A DNA stretch of 64,000 nt, from contig JANSXP010000002.1 in assembly GCA_024742875.1 (NCBI GenBank), positions 186,001 to 250,000 of the forward strand, given 5' to 3'. The notes beneath the pieces are model-generated. The model saw nothing but the letters and a program-made list of their open reading frames with translations, did not search any database and had not been told where the DNA came from. The first letter of the stretch is position 1; every line of letters starts with the position of its first letter. Origin of the DNA: Planctomycetaceae bacterium. Lineage in GTDB: Bacteria; Planctomycetota; Planctomycetia; Planctomycetales; Planctomycetaceae. Below are positions 1 to 7,755 of this stretch, one piece after another. A program made the translations under genes and the position numbers.

Positions 1-369
1 CCTGGCTTCAATGCGACTGCGGGCGGTGGCCGAATCACTCTGCAGCACGCTCGGCTTCAGCAGCTTGAGCGCCACCATGCGGTCCAGTTTGGTATCCCGC
101 GCTTTGTAGACGGCACCTGTGGCCCCCACACCCACGACATCCAGAAACTCGTAGCCTGGCAAAAAGGTATCGGGCTCTGCCAGAGGACGCAGCATATCCA
201 CATCGGCAGAACTGATGAGGCTGGCTTCCACCGCATGATCACAGACATCGTGACGGGTACTGCCGGCCACAGTTTCAAACTGCTGTTCTGTGAGCAGCCC
301 ACGTTCGACAGCCAGCTGCAGCAGTCGGATCCCGGCATTGCGGTTTGTCGGATCCGCGCCTTCCGTCAT
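1..369 (-). CDS. Serine/threonine protein kinase, N-terminal part (cut by window edge)
   Basis: The frame begins at ATG 369 and stays open to base 1, giving the first 123 residues. An N-terminal region of about 75 residues precedes the start of a protein kinase fold. Visible there are a glycine-rich loop (VGVGATGAVYKARD) and the beta-3 lysine segment (MVALKLLKP), typical of bacterial Hanks-type kinases, which planctomycetes carry in large numbers. The catalytic loop lies outside the window. Its ATG overlaps the TGA stop of the upstream redoxin gene by 4 bases, so the two are probably translationally coupled. Substrates cannot be inferred. Confidence 0.88.
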   Translation of the reverse strand, partial: MTEGADPTNRNAGIRLLQLAVERGLLTEQQFETVAGSTRHDVCDHAVEASLISSADVDMLRPLAEPDTFLPGYEFLDVVGVGATGAVYKARDTKLDRMVALKLLKPSVLQSDSATARSRIEAR

Positions 370-1025
370 GGCTGCGTCTTTTCGCGCGCCTGCATCGCGG
401 TGAGTGTTCGCAGCAGCGCCTTGACGGACGGTCGGTCAGCCGACTTGTCGTTGCCCACATAGGCGAACTGGATGCGTCCCTGCTTGTCGATGATGTAGGT
501 TGACGGATGGGCGAGATTGGATTTGATGTTGAAGAACTCCACCGCCTCCAGCGAAGTGTCCAGGACAATCGGGAAAGGCACTTTGTCGACCTGTCCCTTG
601 TCGGTGGTGCGGGCGGCTTCCGTGAACTCATTCAGGTGATCGGCATTGCCCGGATAGACAACAAGGATCTCCGTATCGAGATTCTGAAACTCTTCGTAAT
701 TGGCAATCAGCCGAGCGGTCTGTGTTGTGCAGAAAGGACACAGCATGCCCGTCCAGCCTTCGGTAAAGACCAGCACCACATTCTGCTTTCCGGCGAACTC
801 CGACAGCAGAACTTTTTCGCCCAGTGTGTCGTAAAAGACCAGCCCCTCAAGACTGTCCGGGGGCTCCACATTGGTTTCCACATCATCTTTGAACTGAATG
901 CCCGAACCCTGTCCGGTGTTCAGGGACACGTCCGCATCAATGGTGGTCCCACCAGCGTCCTCAAACGCGCAACCAGCGGTCCCCGCGACCAGCAGCAGGC
1001 AGAACATACAGATCAGATGTTTCAT
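366..1025 (-). CDS. Redoxin / AhpC-TSA-type thioredoxin-fold lipoprotein
   Basis: 219 residues. The start at 1025 was chosen because it gives a clean lipoprotein signal peptide (MKHLICMFCLLLVAGTAGC); a longer frame upstream lacks one. The mature part is a peroxiredoxin/thioredoxin-like fold with the strand-loop EGWTGMLCPFC, where CPFC is a CxxC-type redox centre, and a later segment resembling the cis-Pro region (HPSTYIIDKQGRIQF). It probably acts as a membrane-anchored thiol oxidoreductase or peroxidase on the outer face of the cytoplasmic membrane. It overlaps a Ser/Thr kinase gene by 4 bases (ATGA), so both are likely one transcript. The exact substrate is unknown. Confidence 0.85.
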   Translation of the reverse strand: MKHLICMFCLLLVAGTAGCAFEDAGGTTIDADVSLNTGQGSGIQFKDDVETNVEPPDSLEGLVFYDTLGEKVLLSEFAGKQNVVLVFTEGWTGMLCPFCTTQTARLIANYEEFQNLDTEILVVYPGNADHLNEFTEAARTTDKGQVDKVPFPIVLDTSLEAVEFFNIKSNLAHPSTYIIDKQGRIQFAYVGNDKSADRPSVKALLRTLTAMQAREKTQP

Positions 1026-1289
1026 GACAGTCTCATGATCCCGCACGCAGAGCGTGTCCTGGTTGTACCGGGCCTGATCGCTCAGGGATGAACCCGGGTG
1101 TCGTCGGGCCACCAGACGTCTGGTCGCCGGCTGCAGTATTTCTTCAGTCGGTGTGGTGCATTGCTGGTCACTGGCGATCTGTCGCCAGCTCTCAGCCACC
1201 TGTCTCAGTCACCGGCCGCACCAGCGAACTCCACAGAATGCAGGGCCGCCTGACTGATGTGCATCATCTCACAGATCAGTTCCGGGCAA

Positions 1290-1307
1290 CACCGTGATAT
1301 CACAGTG
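1290..1307. promoter_or_regulatory. 18-bp near-perfect palindrome
   Basis: CACCGTGATATCACAGTG is symmetric except for one pair, with a perfect 10-bp core GTGATATCAC. It lies 265 bp upstream of the redoxin start and could bind a dimeric regulator. No factor can be assigned. Confidence 0.35.
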
Positions 1308-1394
1308 CCAAACAACACGGCCCCCATCTGCTGTATATAGTCTAACCGCGCAATAGAGGCATACCAACAGATGAGCGACACCACGAGCGAAATC

Positions 1395-1414
1395 TGTGTG
1401 ATCAGGGTCACACA
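1395..1414. promoter_or_regulatory. CRP/FNR-family-like operator palindrome
   Basis: TGTGTGA and TCACACA form perfect 7-bp arms around a 6-bp spacer. The inner part reads TGTGA-N6-TCACA, the classic consensus of the CRP/FNR family. It sits 370 bp from the redoxin ATG and 272 bp from the YHS-protein ATG, so either divergent unit could be its target. The match is seen directly; binding is inferred. Confidence 0.45.
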
Positions 1415-1685
1415 ACATCGGCGTAAACGCCAACGCCGTTACCTTCGATCGTGCTTCGCTGCGGCTGATTCTTACGGCTGCAGCTAAGACGACAAGAGCC
1501 GATTTTCCTTCGCCGTTTCGCCGAGACCAAACCGTTCGCCAGGTGGCAGCGCTCAGGGCCAGAACGGTCAGTAAGACGGGAACCGTCTGTCGCTTCTCTG
1601 GAGTGCCCGGTGCCCGCCGGGCTTTTGGCTCTCGACAGGGGCCATTCCCTCTGACAACTGCTGCCGCCATCGACGGAGATTCGAC

Positions 1686-2411
1686 ATGTTGACCTCGGCC
1701 ACGCCTGCCCCAACACCTGCCCCAACACCTGCCGACCACCTGTCCCGCAAGCGACATCTGCTGGCACCGCTGATCACGGCCGCCCTGATTGCCTGTTCGT
1801 CTGCCGCGGTGGCTCAGTCTCCTCGGCGCATTGGCCTGCAGGGCTATTGTCCTGTCACGCTGATTGACTCGGACTATCTGCAGAAGGGGCATCCGGGCCT
1901 GACGCAAAAGTACGATGGGGTGGAGTACCGCTTCACCAGTCGGGCCGCCCGGCGGGCGTTCAACGCCAACCCGCAGAGGTATCTGCCGGTTTTCGGCGGT
2001 GACTGTGTGGTCTGCTATGACGAAGCTCAGATTCGTGTGGCCGGCCGGCTGGAGTTTGCCTCCCTGCACAAGGGTCGCCTGTATCTGTTTCCCTCCAGAC
2101 AGTGGAAACAAAAGTTTGATGCGGCACCTGTGAAATATGAAGACGTGGATCTGGCGGTGGGCGGCCACTCGATTGTCTGGCTGGCCGAGCGGGGCCTGCG
2201 GGTTTCCGGCACGGCAGATCGAACCGAAATCCACAACGGGTTTCGCTATCAGTTTGCCTCTGAGCAGGGGCGTCGCAGCTTCTTAACGCGCAAACGTCTG
2301 TACGAAACCGTAGCGCGGCGGCACGGCCCCTTACTGGTGGCTCAACGGGCCCCAATCATGGCCGATCCGGCCAACACGGCTGTGCCACCGCCTCGACCTT
2401 CACTGAACTAA
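1686..2411 (+). CDS. Exported YHS-domain protein with three YHS-like units
   Basis: 241 residues. A basic, Pro/Thr-rich leader (three tandem PTPA-type repeats) is followed by a hydrophobic segment ending AAVAQS, a likely Sec signal peptide. The first unit (about residues 50-100, GLQGYCPVTLID through RYLPVFGGDCVVC) is a recognisable YHS domain, a small Cys-containing module often linked to metal binding. Two further degenerate copies follow (about 115-160 and 175-210), each with the RLYLF or FRYQF strand but without the cysteines. Function is unknown. Planctomycetes encode many exported YHS proteins. Confidence 0.75.
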   Translation: MLTSATPAPTPAPTPADHLSRKRHLLAPLITAALIACSSAAVAQSPRRIGLQGYCPVTLIDSDYLQKGHPGLTQKYDGVEYRFTSRAARRAFNANPQRYLPVFGGDCVVCYDEAQIRVAGRLEFASLHKGRLYLFPSRQWKQKFDAAPVKYEDVDLAVGGHSIVWLAERGLRVSGTADRTEIHNGFRYQFASEQGRRSFLTRKRLYETVARRHGPLLVAQRAPIMADPANTAVPPPRPSLN

Positions 2412-2591
2412 ACGGGACACCCTAAGTACTATCCAACAGCCCCGAACGCGGCTTGGCAGTCGAAAAACACTGGGTTTTCCCCGTGTTTTCTACCTGTCAA
2501 AAAGAATGGCAGATTGTGGGGTAAGAAACCAACGACACGGATCGTCACAACCGCAGCGAGGAAACGGCCTCCCTGAAATCGAAAGACGACC

Positions 2592-3203
2592 ATGGTGGAA
2601 AGTGAAGCTCAAACAGACGAATGGGTGCTCCGACTGCGAGACACGCAGTTGCAGGGAGCAGCCCTGCAAGAGCTGCGAAAGGTCCTGCTGCGAGGGCTCA
2701 GTCGAGCGTTCAACGGCAAAGGCGGAGGCGAGAGTTTCTGCGAAGATGTGGCTCAGGACACCCTGATCCGCATTCTGGAAAAACTGGACCAGTTCTCCGG
2801 CCGCAGCAAGTTCACCACCTGGGCCATGTCGATTGCCGTGCGTATTGGCACCAGTCAGTTTCGTCGCAAGATGTTTAAGGACGTGTCGATCAACAGCCTG
2901 GGCGACGAGGAAAACATGAAATTTGAATTCGCCGACGAAGATCAGGTTTCTCCCGAAGATCTGGAGGACCGACGATCTATCGTGGAAACACTGCGAAGCC
3001 TGATTGAGACCTCGCTCACGGACAAGCAGAAACAGGCCACCCAGGCCATTCTCGGCGGCATGCCGGTGGAAGAAATTGCCAGCCGGACCGACAGTAATCG
3101 GAACGCGGTTTACAAATTGATTCACGATGCCCGCATGAGACTGAAACAGGGACTGGAATCCTCCGGGTATTCCGCAGAAGATGTGTTGTCCGCGTTTGCC
3201 TAA
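2592..3203 (+). CDS. ECF-type RNA polymerase sigma factor
   Basis: 203 residues. The sigma-2 region lies at about residues 30-95 (CEDVAQDTLIRILEKLDQFSGRSKFTTWAMSIAVR), with the typical VAQDT and FxTW core promoter-recognition signatures. A linker rich in acidic residues follows, then a sigma-4 helix-turn-helix at about residues 140-190 (PVEEIASRTDSNRNAVYKLI). It recruits RNA polymerase to a specific promoter set. The next gene, 13 bases downstream, encodes a zinc-finger anti-sigma protein, so the pair is a classic sigma/anti-sigma unit that probably autoregulates. Confidence 0.93.
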   Translation: MVESEAQTDEWVLRLRDTQLQGAALQELRKVLLRGLSRAFNGKGGGESFCEDVAQDTLIRILEKLDQFSGRSKFTTWAMSIAVRIGTSQFRRKMFKDVSINSLGDEENMKFEFADEDQVSPEDLEDRRSIVETLRSLIETSLTDKQKQATQAILGGMPVEEIASRTDSNRNAVYKLIHDARMRLKQGLESSGYSAEDVLSAFA

Positions 3204-3216
3204 AGGAAGCCCGATC

Positions 3217-3453
3217 GTGCTTAACAAAGAACAGATTACCACTTTGCTGCAGTTTGTGGCCTCCGTCACGCCAGACAAAATCAGCTGCGACGCCTGCCTG
3301 GATTTGGTGCCCGAACTGGCCGAGTCTCAGCTGGGCAACCGGCCACTGACCGAAGTCCTCGAAGACGTGCAGAACCACATCGACAACTGTCCGTGTTGTG
3401 CCAAGGAATACGAAACGTTTCTTGAAGCTCTGCACGCGATTGCAGAAGAATAA
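3217..3453 (+). CDS. Small zinc-finger (ZAS-like) anti-sigma factor
   Basis: 78 residues from GTG 3217, chosen because AGGAAG (3204-3209) lies 7 bases before it. An upstream ATG at 3181 would overlap the sigma gene and has no ribosome site. The C-terminal half contains HIDNCPCC, that is H-x3-C-x2-C, the zinc-binding signature of ZAS-type anti-sigma domains, and an upstream CDAC pair. There is no membrane segment, so this would be a soluble, cytoplasmic anti-sigma factor that probably holds the upstream ECF sigma and releases it on thiol oxidation or another cue. Assignment rests on motif and position. Confidence 0.8.
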   Translation: MLNKEQITTLLQFVASVTPDKISCDACLDLVPELAESQLGNRPLTEVLEDVQNHIDNCPCCAKEYETFLEALHAIAEE

Positions 3454-3824
3454 CGAACGCCCGTGTCACGTCCCGGTGACAACGACTCGGACACAGTCCG
3501 TTAACACGGCCGACCTTCAGTCGGCTAACCTTCGGTCGACTAACCTTCGCTCGACTAACCTTCGCTCGACTAACTGAGCCGCCGAAACCCTCCGCCCGGA
3601 CGTCCAACGCCCACCGCACCGATGTCAACTTTCGCTGTTGACCACCCTGTGCAGCAGATTCTGCCCGTCCCGCCCACGACCGCAGGAAAACCTCGGTGTT
3701 GTTTCTCCCCGGCGAGTAAGACGCCCTTGGCGAGTCTCGTCCCTTCTGCGACAGACAGTTTATCGCCGGTAGCGTGCAGCAGACTGTCGAAGACGTGCCA
3801 CCACGGATTCCACAAGGGACCTCC
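3454..3824. other. 371-bp intergenic region with a short tandem repeat
   Basis: No gene is supported. The region holds the 15-bp repeat array at 3511-3574 and the ribosome site (AAGGGA near 3814) of the thioredoxin lipoprotein gene. Confidence 0.6.
3511..3574. repeat. 15-bp tandem repeat, about four copies
   Basis: The unit CTAACCTTCGCTCGA occurs as two near-identical central copies flanked by diverged ones (CTAACCTTCGGTCGA, CGACCTTCAGTCGG). It lies between the anti-sigma stop and the thioredoxin gene. Confidence 0.85.
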
Positions 3825-4448
3825 ATGATTTCGCTCAAACGCCCCCGACCTGACAAACGCATTTTCCTGCCGATCTTCACGCTGGCCCTCTCGCTCCCCA
3901 CCCTGGCCATACTCAGCGGCTGCTCTCAGGTTTCTCAGTGGATGAGCCAGTACGGTCGCGTGTCTGAAGGGGCCGTGGCGTCGCTGAGTGAACAGGATGA
4001 AAAAGATCTGGAACAGCTGTCCATTGGCGATGTCAAAGTGGCCTCCATGACGGGCGATCATCAGACAATGGTTCGGGACGCCGGCATGACGACTTCGCTG
4101 TCGTCAGCGCCCGCAGCGCCCGCAGCGCCCGTACTGTCAACGCTGCCAGCCGGCGGCAGTCTGCAGCAGGAACTGCAGCAGTCAAACGGCGTTGTGCTGG
4201 TCGATTTTTATGCAGACTGGTGTGGCCCCTGTCGTCGCCAGGGTCAGATTCTGCATGACGTGGAGCACACAGCCGAACAACTTGGTGCCCGCATCGTCAA
4301 AGTCAACGTAGATGATCACCCGGACCTGGCGGATGAGTTTCAGGTGCAGGGCATTCCGGCCCTGATTGCCATCAAGCACGGGCAGGTTGTTCAGCGAAAA
4401 AATGGGCTGGCTGAGGCGGATGAGCTGGCGGCGATGTTCCGCCTGTAA
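3825..4448 (+). CDS. Thioredoxin-domain lipoprotein
   Basis: 207 residues. ATG 3825 is preceded by AAGGGA at 6 bases and opens a basic signal peptide ending in a lipobox (ILSGC), so the protein should be lipid-anchored. A flexible Ala/Pro-rich linker (about 90-115) precedes a full thioredoxin domain: VLVDFYADWCGPCRRQ active site and VQGIPALIAI cis-proline loop. It probably maintains extracytoplasmic thiols or delivers electrons to envelope partners. A second thiol-active lipoprotein (redoxin) lies 3 kb upstream, but the two are not in one operon. Confidence 0.92.
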   Translation: MISLKRPRPDKRIFLPIFTLALSLPTLAILSGCSQVSQWMSQYGRVSEGAVASLSEQDEKDLEQLSIGDVKVASMTGDHQTMVRDAGMTTSLSSAPAAPAAPVLSTLPAGGSLQQELQQSNGVVLVDFYADWCGPCRRQGQILHDVEHTAEQLGARIVKVNVDDHPDLADEFQVQGIPALIAIKHGQVVQRKNGLAEADELAAMFRL

Positions 4449-4557
4449 TTTGCGCAACAGACACACCGTGTTTTGTCGGTAAGATCAAACAGGGAAACCA
4501 CGTCCTGCGGATTGGGTGGCCGATAGTCGCCCCTGTTTTTTTGCACCGACATCTGAC

Positions 4558-5046
4558 ATGCCACTGCTCAAGCTCATCACAGTGCCCGCGATCTGGGGCG
4601 CATCACTGTTGGGTGCACTGTCTTTGCACCATGTGACCGCACTGGACGGCCCGTCCGTCTGTGGGCCATGGGGCTGCGGAGCGCCCACCAGCGCACTGAT
4701 ATCGCTGCATACTTCATGGGCCGTCGCTTTGTGGCCGCTGCTGGGACTGGCAGCCCGCCACGGATCAGTGTCTCGCGTGAAGCGACTCAGTCAGGCCATC
4801 ATGGGACTGGGAATCGCTGGCCTGCTGTTCATCGTGCTGTGGCAGGTGTTTTCCTGGTGGCCACAGCAGTCGGAGTATATGCAGGGCTTCCTGCTGCAGC
4901 GGTGCGGCTTTGTGATTGTCACCACCACAGACTGGCCGTTCATGCAGCTGCTGTCCGGTGGCAGCGTTCTGCTGCTGTGGCAACGCTGGAAGAACTCATC
5001 CACACCGGTGCACAGCGATGACGCGCTCGAAGCAGTGAGCGCATAA
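4558..5046 (+). CDS. Four-helix membrane protein of unknown function
   Basis: 162 residues from ATG 4558; a start 42 bases earlier is possible and neither has a good ribosome site. Four hydrophobic segments are visible at about 5-25, 50-70, 80-102 and 125-143. A Cys-rich loop (CGPWGCGAP) lies between the first two, on the presumed outer side. The arrangement of a short polytopic protein with a paired-Cys loop next to a thioredoxin lipoprotein is suggestive of redox work in the membrane, but this is only context. No family was recognised. Confidence 0.65.
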   Translation: MPLLKLITVPAIWGASLLGALSLHHVTALDGPSVCGPWGCGAPTSALISLHTSWAVALWPLLGLAARHGSVSRVKRLSQAIMGLGIAGLLFIVLWQVFSWWPQQSEYMQGFLLQRCGFVIVTTTDWPFMQLLSGGSVLLLWQRWKNSSTPVHSDDALEAVSA

Positions 5047-5055
5047 CAGAAGCGC

Positions 5056-5089
5056 AAAAAAAAACGCTGCCGGCAGGCAACGCTTTGTT
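5056..5089. terminator. Probable bidirectional terminator between convergent genes
   Basis: A 7-bp imperfect stem (CGCTGCC / GGCAACG, loop GGCA) is preceded by nine A and followed by CTTTGTT. It serves the membrane-protein gene on the left and the BI-1 gene on the right. The stem has one mismatch. Confidence 0.5.
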
Positions 5090-5135
5090 CAATGAGCGGC
5101 GATGGCGAACAAGCGTGTTCGCCACCGACACACGC

Positions 5136-5903
5136 TTAGTCGCGGGACTGCAGCTTGGACAGCAGTCGCAGCACTTCGATGTACAGCCACACCAGTGTGA
5201 CCATCAGAGCAAAGGCGGCGTACCATTCCATGTATTTGGGAGCCCGCTGGGCAACCAGGCGATCCACCAGATCAAAGTCCAGCAGCAGATTGAAGGCCGC
5301 CAGTCCCACAACGAACACGCTAAAGGCAATGCCCAGTGGACCGGCGGAATGAATGAAGCCGATGCCGCTGCCGGTGAACATTCTCATCAGCATGGACACC
5401 ACATACAGCAAACAGATGGCGCCCGTGCAGGCCACGACAGCCATCCGCAGTTTCTGTGTGACTTTAATCAACCCCGTGCGATAACAGACCAGCATCACGG
5501 CCAGCACGGCAAACGTCAGGAAAGCGGCCTGAAAGACAATTGGCACCTTGGGAAACTGCATCTGCACGATGGCCGAAATTCCCCCAAGGAAAAATCCTTC
5601 GGCCAGTGCGTAGACGGGCGTCGTAATGCCGGCCAACTGCGGCTTGAACATGGTGACCAAAGAGGCAATCAGCCCTACGATCACACCGCCAATCATGTAC
5701 GGTGTGGGATTGAAATTGACATTCTGGCCACCATCAAACTGAATGTACGTCCAGCCGGCCGTCAGCAGCGCCAACAGAATGGCGATGGCCGTTTTGACCA
5801 CCATGCCTGTGGCCGTCATGGAAGTGGAATCGGCATAGTTGAAATTGCGAAAGACGTCTTCGCCCAAAACCGGGTTGGAAGAACGCATCGTGCCGGCGCT
5901 CAT
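5136..5903 (-). CDS. BAX inhibitor-1 / YccA family membrane protein
   Basis: 255 residues. ATG 5903 is preceded by AGGAGA at about 6 bases; longer starts lack a ribosome site. Seven hydrophobic segments are spread over residues 35-245. The family pattern is clear in the N-terminal NPVLGEDVFRNF stretch, VYALAEGFFLGGISA, and the C-terminal AFNLLLDFDLVD and YMEWYAAFALMVTLVWLYIE. BI-1/YccA (TMBIM) members are pH-sensitive cation leak channels or modulators of membrane proteases. The role here is unknown, though the family call is firm. It stands alone, convergent with its left neighbour. Confidence 0.93.
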   Translation of the reverse strand: MSAGTMRSSNPVLGEDVFRNFNYADSTSMTATGMVVKTAIAILLALLTAGWTYIQFDGGQNVNFNPTPYMIGGVIVGLIASLVTMFKPQLAGITTPVYALAEGFFLGGISAIVQMQFPKVPIVFQAAFLTFAVLAVMLVCYRTGLIKVTQKLRMAVVACTGAICLLYVVSMLMRMFTGSGIGFIHSAGPLGIAFSVFVVGLAAFNLLLDFDLVDRLVAQRAPKYMEWYAAFALMVTLVWLYIEVLRLLSKLQSRD

Positions 5904-6273
5904 GAGATTTCTCCTGTTGTGTGTGTATGCAAAGCAGCCTGGCTGCTCAGTGATTGGTGTGATCTGCCCGCAGGCAATTTGGTGCAGGAACAACGCAACG
6001 GCGGTCCACGCGGATCACAGTTCGTCCTGCTCCCGTATTTTTTCCGGTAAAAAGCAGGCTGGCCAGTCTGAATTGCCAATTTCCCGCCACTCGCTGCGGT
6101 TCGTCGGCTTATGATCGGCTGGTCCTGACCAAACCGACCGAAACCTCAAGCATCGCGCCAATTCCCCAGGACAGCGGCAATCTGGCCGCTTTCTGACCTC
6201 AGACGGCCATCTCACGGGCCGTTTTCTGATACGGTGCCGCGTTCCGCCAGTTTTCCCCTCACATAGCCCTGCC
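5904..6273. other. 370-bp divergent intergenic region
   Basis: It contains the promoters of the BI-1 gene and the helicase gene and no credible gene of its own. A leader hairpin before the helicase is listed separately. Confidence 0.55.
6203..6225 (+). promoter_or_regulatory. Leader hairpin with U-run before the helicase gene
   Basis: ACGGCC and GGCCGT form a 6-bp stem followed by TTTT, about 50 bases before the helicase start. It could be a leaky terminator or attenuator in the leader. No other support. Confidence 0.3.
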
Positions 6274-7638
6274 GTGGACACTTTCGACGCTCTCGACCTC
6301 ATCTCGCCGATCAAAAAAGCGATTCGCGAAGAAGGGTATACCACACCTTCCCCCGTGCAGGCCGCCACGATTCCCGCGGGACTGGCTGGCCGTGATGTGC
6401 TCGGATGCGCTCAAACGGGCACCGGCAAGACGGCCGCCTTCGCGCTGCCGATTCTGGACCTGCTGGGCCGTCAGGCGCCCAAGACCGTCAGCAAACGGCC
6501 GCTGGCACTCGTGCTGGCGCCGACCCGCGAACTGGCCATTCAGATTTCCGAAAGCTTTGCCGCCTACGGCCGGCACCTGCCACTGAAAGAAGTGGTCATT
6601 TATGGGGGCGTGGGGCAGGGCCGCCAGGCCAAAGCGATCGCCGACGGCGTGCACATTGTTATCGCCACACCCGGACGACTGATCGACCTGATGCAGCAGG
6701 AACTGATCTATCTGAATCGGCTGCAGTGCTTTGTGGTGGACGAAGCCGACCGCATGATGGACATGGGGTTTCTGCCCGACCTGAAACGCATCATGAAGGC
6801 GCTGCCGGTTCGCAAACAGTCGCTGTTCTTCTCGGCGACGATGCCCAAAAAGATCGTTCAGCTGGCCGAGCAGCTGCTGCATCGGCCTGTCAGTGTGGAC
6901 ATCACTCCGGAAAAAACCAACGTGGAACTGATCGACCAGCGGGTCATCTTTGCCGCGTTTCGACAGAAGAAACCGCTGCTGGCCAAACTGCTGACTGCCG
7001 GCGATGTGGGCCAGGCGATTGTGTTCACCCGCACCCGCCGCGGCGCCAACGCGGTGGCCGAATATCTCCGCAAAGCCAAAATCGACGCGCAGCCGATTCA
7101 CGGCAACCTGTCACAGAATGCCCGCCAGCGTGTCCTGGACGCCTTCCGCGCAGACAAAGTTCAGGTGCTGGTGGCCACGGACCTGGCATCCCGCGGAATT
7201 GACGTGGACAACATCTCTCATGTGTTCAATTTTGAACTGCCGGCCGAAGCCGAGGCGTATGTCCATCGCATTGGTCGCACGGGCCGCGCGGGGGCACGGG
7301 GCATCGCCATCAGTCTGTGCTCAGAAGACGAGCGACCGTATCTGGCTGACATCGAAAAACTGATCGGTTTTGAAATTCTGCCCGACGGCCGGGAACCGGA
7401 ACCGCTGCCAAAGGCCGCGCCGTCAGCGGGAAAGACGCCGGGCGGCAAAGAGTCTCAGAGCGAGAACCGACCGTCAAAAAACCGACGGCGGCGGCGCAAA
7501 GGGTCCCGTGGTCGCAAGCCAGGTGCTGACGACAAACAGACCGAATCGTCGTCTGATGATGCCAAACGCCGCCCGACCGCCGCCGAACGCAAGTCAGCCC
7601 GCAACCGTCGCCGTCGCAAACGCAAAGACGACGAATAG
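6274..7638 (+). CDS. rhlE: DEAD-box ATP-dependent RNA helicase (RhlE-like)
   Basis: 454 residues from GTG 6274. All helicase motifs are present in order: Q-motif (TTPSPVQAATIP), motif I (AQTGTGKT), PTRELA, DEAD in VDEADRMMDMGF, SAT, and in the second domain IVFTRTRRGA, ATDLASRGIDV and HRIGRTGRAG. A basic tail of about 75 residues (Lys/Arg-rich) probably binds RNA. This matches RhlE-type helicases involved in RNA turnover and ribosome assembly, often cold-induced. A strong terminator follows, so it is monocistronic. Confidence 0.95.
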   Translation: MDTFDALDLISPIKKAIREEGYTTPSPVQAATIPAGLAGRDVLGCAQTGTGKTAAFALPILDLLGRQAPKTVSKRPLALVLAPTRELAIQISESFAAYGRHLPLKEVVIYGGVGQGRQAKAIADGVHIVIATPGRLIDLMQQELIYLNRLQCFVVDEADRMMDMGFLPDLKRIMKALPVRKQSLFFSATMPKKIVQLAEQLLHRPVSVDITPEKTNVELIDQRVIFAAFRQKKPLLAKLLTAGDVGQAIVFTRTRRGANAVAEYLRKAKIDAQPIHGNLSQNARQRVLDAFRADKVQVLVATDLASRGIDVDNISHVFNFELPAEAEAYVHRIGRTGRAGARGIAISLCSEDERPYLADIEKLIGFEILPDGREPEPLPKAAPSAGKTPGGKESQSENRPSKNRRRRRKGSRGRKPGADDKQTESSSDDAKRRPTAAERKSARNRRRRKRKDDE

Positions 7639-7658
7639 TCCGGCTGCCACGAGCGCAT

Positions 7659-7690
7659 AAAAAAGCGGCCCCGGGTCAGGGGCCGCTTTG
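7659..7690. terminator. Strong bidirectional terminator between helicase and fumC
   Basis: A perfect stem AAAGCGGCCCC / GGGGCCGCTTT with loop GGGTCA lies between convergent genes, with A-run on one side and T-run on the other. Confidence 0.9.
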
Positions 7691-7755
7691 GTCATCGGCC
7701 GCTGTCCGAAGGCCGACAACACGGCCCTGACATCCGATGGTCTGCGATCCGCTGT

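Larger units (their letters stand above)
1026..1685. other. 660-bp intergenic region between divergent redoxin and YHS genes
   Basis: No convincing gene was found. The stretch separates divergently transcribed genes and holds two palindromes listed separately: a CRP-like site at 1395-1414 and an 18-bp near-palindrome at 1290-1307. A 68-residue minus-strand frame (1205-1411) with a hydrophobic start is possible but unsupported. Confidence 0.6.

Noticed and set aside
1205-1411. 68-residue minus-strand frame with a hydrophobic start
   Set aside because: No ribosome site and no recognisable family, and it ends inside the region of the palindromes. Left as intergenic.
1705-1736. 12-bp repeat in the YHS gene (CCAACACCTGCC)
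   Set aside because: Encodes a Thr-Pro-Ala-Pro linker in frame and is an ordinary low-complexity coding repeat.
3511-3574. CRISPR array
   Set aside because: Units are 11-15 bp with no spacers and no cas genes. The same applies to the arrays at 29359, 45200 and 52201.
5085-6050. 321-residue plus-strand frame antisense to the BI-1 gene
   Set aside because: Low-complexity His/Gln-rich shadow of a clear membrane-protein gene.
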